The position numbers were made by a program, and so were the translations under genes. From assembly GCA_009869945.1 (NCBI GenBank), contig WIXG01000071.1:186001-250000 (forward strand): 64,000 nt of DNA, in the 5' to 3' direction. Of this stretch, positions 55,101 through 64,000 are shown piece by piece. Position 1 is the first letter of the stretch. Every line of letters starts with the position of its first letter. Below the pieces are notes generated by a model. The model made no database searches and was not told where the DNA came from. It saw only the letters and a program-made list of their open reading frames with translations. Source of the DNA: Mesaphorura yosii. Its lineage: Eukaryota; Arthropoda; Collembola; Poduromorpha; Tullbergiidae.

Positions 55101-57694
55101 GCATTATCAATACATGTATTAAATTTAATTGCTTCTGCTTCAGGCTTTCACCAAACGTAAAACAAGCAGAGACGACTTTCGTTGTGGTCGGAAGATCAAA
55201 AATCCCTACGCTCAGTGATTCCCTCGCTTCCTCAATACATTTCCATTAAAACTTCTTGAACTTGAACATTCAATTCACCTAAGACTGAACTTTCTCCCAA
55301 AATGAAATTAGAAGGAAAGGCCATCCCCATCGTGGGCACAATTTGTTTTCATTTCAAAGAGAATACGTAACTTGTTAGACTGTACCGGACCAGACAATTT
55401 CTACAGGGAATTGATTCTGTTCCTATTCCTAGAATGAATAGCTACTCAGTTCCAACGTGCATGTGCAACGGTTACAAAGAAACGCTGTCGAAATGGAAGA
55501 AAGTCTTCCCAAATGGATTGCCAACCATAAAGAAGTAGCGCGAAAGCACGCGCACTTTGCGAATCCTTCTGAAAAGGAATTTAATTAAGGCGAGTAAGAG
55601 TAATGAACGAACTCTGATGGAGAACTATTTAATCGCTGATCGATTCCTAAAAGCAATCTCGCAGCAGATTCTTCTCTGATGGCAGAAGACGTTTGCTTCA
55701 GGACATGTCGCATTGTGTTAACAGGTTGAATTTATGCTTGCATTAGTTGGACAGGAAGATGCTAACACGATACATTCATCAATGCATTGTTGGCTTGCTT
55801 CTCTGGAAAGTGTACTTACCATTACACTAGGGCACATGATTTACCCAATTTGGAGCTTAATATACCGTAAATATGCATTGTATCATGAAATATTGCTTGA
55901 ACTTAGTTGTTTACGGTCCGCCAAGTGCCGCTGAGCTGAATTATGTTTGTGCACGGAAAATTGTGGTCCATGTTGGGCTTGACTTCGTCGCAACCGAGAA
56001 TTTAATTCGCCAAATATAGACCAACAAGCCTATTAGCTTCCTTCGAGGTTGGTTTAATGATCAGAGTGCCTCATAACCGTAACTCTTACGGGCACAAGAT
56101 TTCCAGGAATTGAATGACCAGGATTTCCTTGAATGAGTCCATAAAATTCAAAGGATTATGAAACCATTGAGCAATTTCGTATCGAGCATTGCAATCGCGA
56201 AGTTAATTTGCAGCTCAATGTACTCACCGAACCAAACCACTGGAAAACCACGTTAGTTCGATTATTACAGCAAGCTCCAAAGTTCCCTACAATTCTAACT
56301 ACGAGATTTAATACACGGAATTCATTTTATTGAAAACATATGCAAACTAAGTGAGTAAAATGAGACTGAATTTCCTTACCAGGCAATACTAATGCGCGCC
56401 TTATTTTTTCGTACACTTTTTGAATAAGCAGCTCGAAGTTGGGCATGTGGGTAACTTAAACCTAGGCCCATTCTTAATCCCGGTCTTCCGCTATTTTTCT
56501 CATTTAGGAAACAAATCTCAACTTCCGTTCTCCCGTTTCACGACTCAAAGCGCTTGCCATTGATTTCGAGTGCCACGTATTCTGTGTTGCATGGCAGTGT
56601 GCTCGTAGCCAAATGGTCATTAATGCCATCGCAGCACATTGTAGGAAAAGATAATGGTCTCGGAAAATAGAAAAATTCTTCCTTTTCTAGACTGAAATTA
56701 GGTTGTATCTCTTAAAGGAAGAAGTACAAAAGTACGTCGCGCTGTTCTCATTATTTGTTGTTCTCCAAACAATTCATTATGCTTGCCATTTCATTCAGTG
56801 CAGCGCAGTGCCTGTGCCAAGTTTAAGAAACTTATGCGGATGCCGACTTACCGACCTAAGCTTGGTCCAGAGACGACGACACTGTTTCGCGATACAATGA
56901 ACAAGAGCAAGATGCAGCGACGTCAGTCGAGCTCATTGAGACTGCCACATTAACGCAGGGCGCAAGTAATTTGCATCATCTCTTTCGTTGTGTTGTGCAT
57001 TCTGCGTGCTGTGACTCTTTCGTCTTGCACAAATGCATATTTATAAAACTGCATTGTGCTTTCTCGGAGCTGACTTCAGTTCCTGTGTACAGTGCAGTGC
57101 AGTCACATCGGAGGCAACAATTCACTCAACATGCATTCCAATTACAAGAACAGAAGTCCTCAGATGAGTTTTCAGCCTCATCACCAACTTTATGCATGAG
57201 TGGCTTCGTGCAAGCGTGTAACGCGCGCCCTTGTGCGTGTGTGCAAGCTAGGAAGTGAAAGATTAACATGTCGCGGAAAGAAATTGGGGGAGCTGGTTAA
57301 GATATACTACCACAATTGCAGGGACAAGAAAGGAAAAGAGCGAAATGCAATAAACATGTCTTTAACCCGTGCCTTCGTTTTGGGTTCGCGCCTTGTGCCT
57401 TGGATCTTCATAATCAGAAGAAGACACGGACTAAGGGAAATTGGAGAGAAATAAATTCTGGCATGCCCGAAATGAGTTTTCTCTTTTAAATCTTACTTAC
57501 GACTTCAACGAGTTAGTTATCTGCTGGGCGTAACAGATCCCGGAGCTTCTAAGATTAAATACAATTGAAAATTTTGTGGAAAGGAAATGCAATGTCAATC
57601 AAGCCTTGTTTATCAACCGTCTCGTCAGACTGTCCTGGCTTTCGAGAACCATAAACCTGACTCGACTGACATTTCCATGTAAAAATATGTGCTG

Positions 57695-57757
57695 AACGCG
57701 TCTTTACGATTAATCAGTCGTCTTAAGTTAAGAGACCACTAATCGTAAAGACGCGTT
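57695..57757. repeat. Near-perfect hairpin, 18-bp outer stem
   Basis: Bases 57695-57712 (AACGCGTCTTTACGATTA) are the exact reverse complement of 57740-57757. Inside, after a few mismatches, TCTTAA pairs with TTAAGA around a one-base turn, so the whole 63-base segment folds on itself. Size and shape recall a small-RNA precursor but also a tiny foldback element; neither can be shown here. Confidence 0.85.
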
Positions 57758-60700
57758 GGTTGAATGTCTATCCCGAGACAGTGTAAACAAAAGCAGGCCA
57801 GCCAGTGCGACATATTTGTGGGATATGTGTAAGTGGAGTAGAGCAGTGAGCAAGGAGGATGACATAGTATTTTATCTAAGGAGCCATTTCATACTGTTCT
57901 GTGGGGACACGCACGGTGAATTGTGCCTTGAGCCGCGCAGTTTGTCCACACACGGCACGAAGATAAGCAAACGCAAGACCCGCCGTGACCGAGCATTGTA
58001 ACACAATATTACACATGACGTGTTACGCGTTGGTCGTAAATTTTACACAATATAAATCATGTTGATTTATGTCCCCGAGAAAAATTCAACAGATGAGCCA
58101 TTTTCTGGGTGAAGAGCACTGAAAGATAATAAGAGCTGTGAAGATTAAGAATGCTTGTTAAACACACGAGCATGCTTGTAAGGAATTAATACACCGAAAG
58201 ATAAAGTACGTAAAGCTGCAGCGGAGATTATGGCAGACTCCTTGGAACTGTACAAATAAATTCATTCATATCAGCGCTGAAATGCTGGGTGTGTGATTTT
58301 AACGGCTTTAGCGAGGACCCATCATCTTGTTTTGCGTTCTGTATTTTAGTATTTTAAAGTTTTGGCAAAAATCCTGCAGCGAATCGATGATGGCGGTATT
58401 ATTGACTTGTGTTCATGATTTGTTGTGACTTTGCAACATTTGGATTTGGGCTTAAGCACATAAAATATAAATTAAAAGTTGCTGAACGGTGAAATTACTG
58501 CGTCTGGATTTTTATGTGTTTTTGAGTACCATTGCGAATGCGTAATGGGAAACGAAATGGTTTAGAACACAAAATTCCGTCGTGGCAAATGGAAAATGCC
58601 TCGCAAATATTTTTGGTGAACGGCCAGGTACTTCATCGTGCCGCAACCGCAATACATCGTACTGCATTTCACTCGTACCGTACCAGAGTCAAAGTGCGTG
58701 ATGCGTAGAGACCATGTGCAATAAACGGGAATAGCAAAATTGTAGACGTTTTATGTTTCTAATGTCTTTATAAATTAAAATTCCTTGACAAGCACCAAAG
58801 CACAGCACAGAGACTGTGGCCCAAATATTCAACTGTATGACGTTTTGAATAATTAACAGTTAGCTTTTCGATTGAGTATTTATCAAAAGTTAATAATTCA
58901 GACGCTTCACTTTCGATTCCAGCATGGTATGAAGTCCAGCAAAGAGTTGCGACGGTGGTGAAATTTCGGACATTCGAATGTTGAACACACGACTTGATTT
59001 TTACTTTCGCCTTTCGATTTCTTATCGGCACTCTGCGTTGCCAATTCCATCACATTTGTTTGTGAATTCGAATTGTGTTCAATCGCGTTTGCTCAACTTG
59101 CCATTCGTTTCCCAGATAAACTTAGTTTTAAGTCCATTTGTATGCAGCGCTTGAGACTACGGTTCTGTGTACAGAGAAGCCAGCCGCATATTGTTTCCCG
59201 GAACCTTTTGTATTTGCGGAACATGAACTCGGCAACTCTTTATTAGTTTTTCCGACGATGAAGTTAGTTTAAAAGAAAGTGAATCTCACCGCATCGCGCC
59301 GCAGAATGCAGAATAAACAAAAGGCAAGGCAAATGCGAAATATGAAAAACGACGAGAACAATTGCAATAAAGAGAAAAATCTCTTGAATACAAAAAAGTG
59401 GCGAATGACGGTGCTGGCGAAGCTGCGAGCAAGTGGAGTCTGCAGTGAAACAGAAGGAGTGTGTCTCGACTTTCGCGAGCGTTGCTCTTTCACTTGCTTG
59501 CACATGCTTTCTTATGAGAATTTTCTTAACGTCGTGATTCTGAGAAGGAAAGCAGACGCAGCACAGAGGCACTCTTCCCTGACATGGCACGCTAGTCATA
59601 ACTGTGACAGATAAGAAAGACAAAAACTGCTGGTGCTTGTACAAGAAAGTATCATAATAATAATGATAATAATCCCAGTGCTTCATCTTACTTTTGCTTT
59701 CTTAAGTCATTTTCTCATAAAAGCGTACCGGGTCGCCGGTAGGCCCTAGAGCCGGAACAGAAACGAAAACGAGAGTAGCATATGTTACACGAGACGAGAA
59801 ACACGTTTAACAGCACTAGCAAATGATACGGCGACGAGCCTTGTGAAATTGTGTTCATAAAAAATGGAGGAAATGGCGACCGACAGAATACTCGGATATT
59901 ACATCATGACTTGGCTGGTGGCTTCGTCACCGGTAAAGCAGAGAAGATCCATCATGGTTGACAACGCACATGCCATAGCGTGCCGTAGGAGACCTCGTCA
60001 CGAGTTACGAGTCAAAGAAGCTTGCAATAAGCCAGGCCAGGATCGAGGTTCCCAATCATCGAAACTAATTTGATTAAATGACTGATCAGAAGCGGGCGAG
60101 CAAACAAGCAAATTGAAACCAAACCGTGAATCTGAGCATGAGCCGAAGATCTTCAAAGCCTGATGCTTGTTAAGATTCAATCATTACGCATCACCACACA
60201 TTTAGCTACGCTCACGCGGCTTGGTTCGGCAAAGATTCCTCTAATGCCAGACTTAAGAGAATTGCCCTCCGTTTGGAAACGGGCAAGATCTCTGCATCTC
60301 TGGCATGGCACAGACACCGGATTATAATCAATAACACATGCTACAAGCTACAGCAATGCTCTGTCCGTGCCGTGCCGCTTGCTCTCGAAAGTTCAACCAC
60401 CCATGAAAATACAAATTCATTTTATCAAAAGATCCCAAGAAGAAAAATCATTTTTCATATTTCCCAAGAAATCTCCGCACAAGACTCGCACACACAGGCT
60501 CAGAAGAAAGTTGTGAGAACCTTAAGTCGTGAAATTCTTAAGCTTTGCTTTGGTAGCCTGAAACTTTGACTTTGTTCCCTTACTTTGAAGGTTTTAAATT
60601 AGAATAATGAAAGTGTTTCTAGCAGGAACTTAACAAGTAAACCTTACGCCTTCGAGTTAAAAGTTACATCATTAATTTTTAATTTGCCGTGCGCTGACGA

Positions 60701-61063
60701 CAACTCGGGCGAAAGGCACCCACGATGAAGCTGTTTGAACTCTCATGGGCAGGTTTCATTCAACACATTAAGATCGTAAAACCTTTACGGGAATTGGTTC
60801 AGCTGCGGTTGTGATAATAAAAGCTACCGTAAAGATGTCCGAGAATGAAAGGCCTTTTTCTGGCTGCCCGTTTACCATCTGTATAAACAGAGTCCAGAGT
60901 TTGCTTTGATTAGAGACACACGCGAACACTCTGTGCCGAAGCCAAAGCAAGTAAGCTATAGCAAAGGCAAAGATAATGAAATCCATCTTCAAAATTCGGG
61001 AGCAAACTTACATTTATAGCAAAAATGAAATTGCTCACTGTTTACTTATTGCATTAAAAAAGT

Positions 61064-61132
61064 CAACATGAGACAGTAAATAAATCATAATCATTTGCCA
61101 GGTTCTTATCAAAAAGGTTCTGTCTCATGTTG
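61064..61132. repeat. Small inverted repeat, 13-bp arms
   Basis: CAACATGAGACAG at 61064-61076 is the reverse complement of 61120-61132, with a 43-bp loop. The stem is short and the loop little structured, so chance is possible. Confidence 0.6.
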
Positions 61133-64000
61133 TCACTCAGAATTCACTTCAAGGCTTGTGGTATTTATCTAGGTTTCATTTTTGAATGAAATGTGGAAGA
61201 ATAAATGCTACTTTATTCAAATGATAAGCGCTTAATGAAGTTGACATGTTATAAGGTGAAAGATGAGTTCCAAGATTTGCTTTTCAAGGCAGATTTCGTG
61301 AATATTCATGAGCATTTCTTCCAAATCCGTGCCAATTGTTCTTAAATCAGGTATTCGGAAACTGCCGGACTCAAATAATTTAATTTAAATACTGTAGATG
61401 TATAAGCCAGAGTGCTTGACTGCGTCACATGTCAACGAGCTCATATCACACGATGTTGGACATGTTTCTCCATTAATCATTTCACTTGTTTCCTCAAAAG
61501 TTTCTGGAAACCAGTGGAGCCTAAAATATGGTAATGTTTTCTAAATATGTCAACAGCTCATGAAACATAATATACAGCTCGAAGGTGAATCTCCTGAGAT
61601 TGCAGCCAGTCATTCCAGGGCACAAGGAAAGAGAAAGCCACAGGACTCGTTGGTTGAGGCGAAAGCAAGCACATCATTAAGCTGTGCGTTCTATTAAAGT
61701 TCTTCATTTGTGCATTGAAGAAGGAAAGTAACTGAAACCAGAGTGCAGAAAGTGGAAAATTGTGCATCGCACGTGAAAATCTTGAAATGCCATGAATATT
61801 CATAATGAACAAGAGTCCCAGAGGGATTTACCTTGCTGCTTATTTTTGTAAAGTATAAGACATTTTCATAAATGTGCTGTTTTTGAGCAAGAGAGTCGGT
61901 TTGAGTCTTCGGGCTTCTTCTCTGGTTCAAGAATCATAATTGCAGGGAGTTTTGTTTTCCGATTATAAAACTATTGGCGTTATAAAATTCTTTTCTGGTC
62001 TTTCGCAACAGCGCAACAATTCAAGCAATTCATTTGCAGTTCCGTCAAGGCGGTTACACAGATTAAAGCGAAACGGTAAGCCCGTAAACCTGTAAGCTAA
62101 TAATGCGGCTGACACAACCAACCCTCATCTCTCCTTTGAGACAGATTTAAATTCGGGTACACTCAATTTTATTGTCCTTCAGGACACTGGAACTGGAAGC
62201 TGTGATAACAACGAACGAATACACTGTAAGAGTGGACGATAAAGGGTACAAAGGTTGGGTTCTACTGAAGTCATTTTTGCGGAAGTCTCCGGTGAGCTGT
62301 GAGGTTGAGGAAGACAAGTTTGGTTCTCGGCATTTGTAGGGTTCAGTTCTGTTCTCATTTGATCTCAATTCTGAGTCTGAATGCAAAAACCCCTTGTCAC
62401 AATCCATCGTTTTGCAATTTTCAGCCAAATCGTAACACATTTATTCAACTCCTTATCAGCATGCGAATTTAATTAAGTTTTGACAAGTAGAACGACAGTG
62501 AAGGAATGTTTCAATCTATAAAAGCACTCTCTATGGAAAAATTGAGTACATGATAAAATAGAGTCATCGATTCAAATCAGGAATCAAGCTTGCATTTGCT
62601 CAATGAATCGGAATGAATGTTGCTTGTTCCATCGCATGCGCCGATAAATGGAGCCCCAATTCAAGAGCAGATGTGTTAGTTTCAACACAAGAGAAAGAAC
62701 GGACAAAGTGTCCTTTCATACCGGCGCTGCCACACAATCACAGTAATGAATGGACCAGCCTTAGCACACAAGCGCACGCGCCAAACGTCATAAATTGTAT
62801 ATGCAATACGGTGAATTCTCCGCATTATATGAAATTCAATGTCCTGTGAATAGAATTTACGTTATCGCGTACCCGCGCAGAGTATCAAAATACGGAAGAC
62901 CAATAAAGCATATATTGCACTGCAATGCAACAACACAATACAAGAATGCAAAGAACGCTGCAATTCAACCCCTTATTTATGACGGGCTGTAAAATCCTAC
63001 CTTCAACTTCAAAGGGCTGTGCGACGAGGTTTTTTCCACTTACAGCTTGAATTATTTCCATTTGATCCGGAGGTAAATAGTAAACAGGCCCACAGCCGCC
63101 CCGGCCACCGCATCACAGTTGCATTTGTGCAATGCAGCACAATAAACGCACACAGATGACACCCAGCATTCAATCAGATGGAATTCTTTGCCACAACTGT
63201 TTGCCTAATGGAAAAATGGAATCCGGTGCTGAAAGAGATGGATTTGGAAACTTTTTCGGATTTCTCCACGCCTGCTTTTCTTCCCGAATGCATGAACGAA
63301 GATTAGAATGGAAATAAATATCATCAAGCTGCGCCGCATTAGATCATGCCATGCAGCGTGAGCGGTCTTGTCCCTGTCCTCGCGAGCGAGGCGCATTTCC
63401 AGATGTCATAAAGTCAGGTTCGTATGTACTTGATGAAAAATTTCCAAGTGGATGCATGTGCAGCGGCAGCGTGTGTTCTTCATGGCTTGCGCTTCTTGTA
63501 CTTGTACAAAATGCTATTAAAGCCAAACCGATCTGAAGACAAAGAGTATTTGTACTCATAAACATTCCAGAATTTCATTCTGGCGAGTGTCTCGATGCTC
63601 GGTCGGGTGTGAGAGTAAGGAAAATGTATGCGCCAGATCACACGTCGCACGCACTTGAACGACGGGGAAAGAAAGAACGTTTGTTTCATAATTTAAGTAA
63701 CACCCTTCATAAATTGGTTAATTATTGGGCTTGGTCTTCTCTGCTGCACAAGTTACAATAATAACTCATCTCCAGAATTATCTGGCAGGGTGCGGGTGTC
63801 CAAACCAGAAGACTAGCACGAAGCCCGTCGGCTCGAATAGGGTTTGAGTTCCGTTATGCACTTGTGCGTGAACAGGAACAAGAACGGGTTCTTCGTCCAA
63901 GCTTCAAGTGCGTTTTTAGAAACACGACCAACACCAACACCCGAGTCAAGCTGGAGAGAAGAGAAAAAGAGGGGAACAACTGCCGCATCTCGTAATGAAT

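Larger units (their letters stand above)
52105..64000. other. Upstream TRIM9 intron or 5' region, no exon recognised
   Basis: Nearly 12 kb upstream (in gene sense) of the first TRIM9 exon seen. I looked on the minus strand for RING and B-box Cys/His patterns and found none, so those exons probably lie past 64,000. Two small hairpins (57695-57757 and 61064-61132) are listed separately. Open frames of up to 140 codons (59264-59686, minus) have no resemblance to known families. Confidence 0.55.

Overview
The window looks like nuclear DNA of an animal, most likely an arthropod. Genes are split by short GT-AG introns (mostly about 50-100 bp), polyadenylation signals are AATAAA, base composition is moderately AT-rich, and the proteins are typical metazoan families (L2HGDH, RanBP3, RMND5, TRIM9, GMC oxidoreductase). 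A hexapod such as a springtail would fit, but nothing read here fixes the order.

Layout: bases 1-15,200 hold no gene I can support. From 15.2 to 30.2 kb lies a compact housekeeping cluster: L-2-hydroxyglutarate dehydrogenase (-), an unknown small secreted protein (-), a RanBP3-type Ran-binding protein (-), farnesyl diphosphate synthase (+), the GID/CTLH E3 ligase subunit RMND5 (-), and an ER/secretory-type membrane protein with a PA-like lumenal domain, two membrane segments and a C-terminal J-like domain (-). An apparently intact 2.96-kb PIF/Harbinger DNA transposon sits at 30,983-33,941, with perfect 25-bp terminal inverted repeats and both usual genes open. From 34.5 kb to at least 52.1 kb runs the 3' part of a large TRIM9 gene (-): eight exons giving the end of the coiled coil, the COS region, an FN3 domain and the SPRY domain. 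A GMC-family flavoprotein gene (+) is nested in one TRIM9 intron. From 52.1 kb to the end I see no exon; the RING/B-box exons of TRIM9 must lie beyond the window.

The neighbours do not form one pathway: mitochondrial L-2-hydroxyglutarate repair, Ran/CRM1 export, isoprenoid synthesis, ubiquitin ligation, secretory membrane protein, neuronal E3 ligase, secreted oxidoreductase. The items most worth a second look are the PA-TM-J protein, the intact Harbinger element, a 54-bp perfect inverted repeat inside a TRIM9 intron, an 18-bp-arm hairpin at 57.7 kb, a 14-residue enlargement of the RMND5 RING, and the nested antisense GMC gene with its Thr-rich/acidic tail.

All exon boundaries were placed by hand from reading frame, family similarity and GT-AG sites; phases were checked to sum correctly in each gene.
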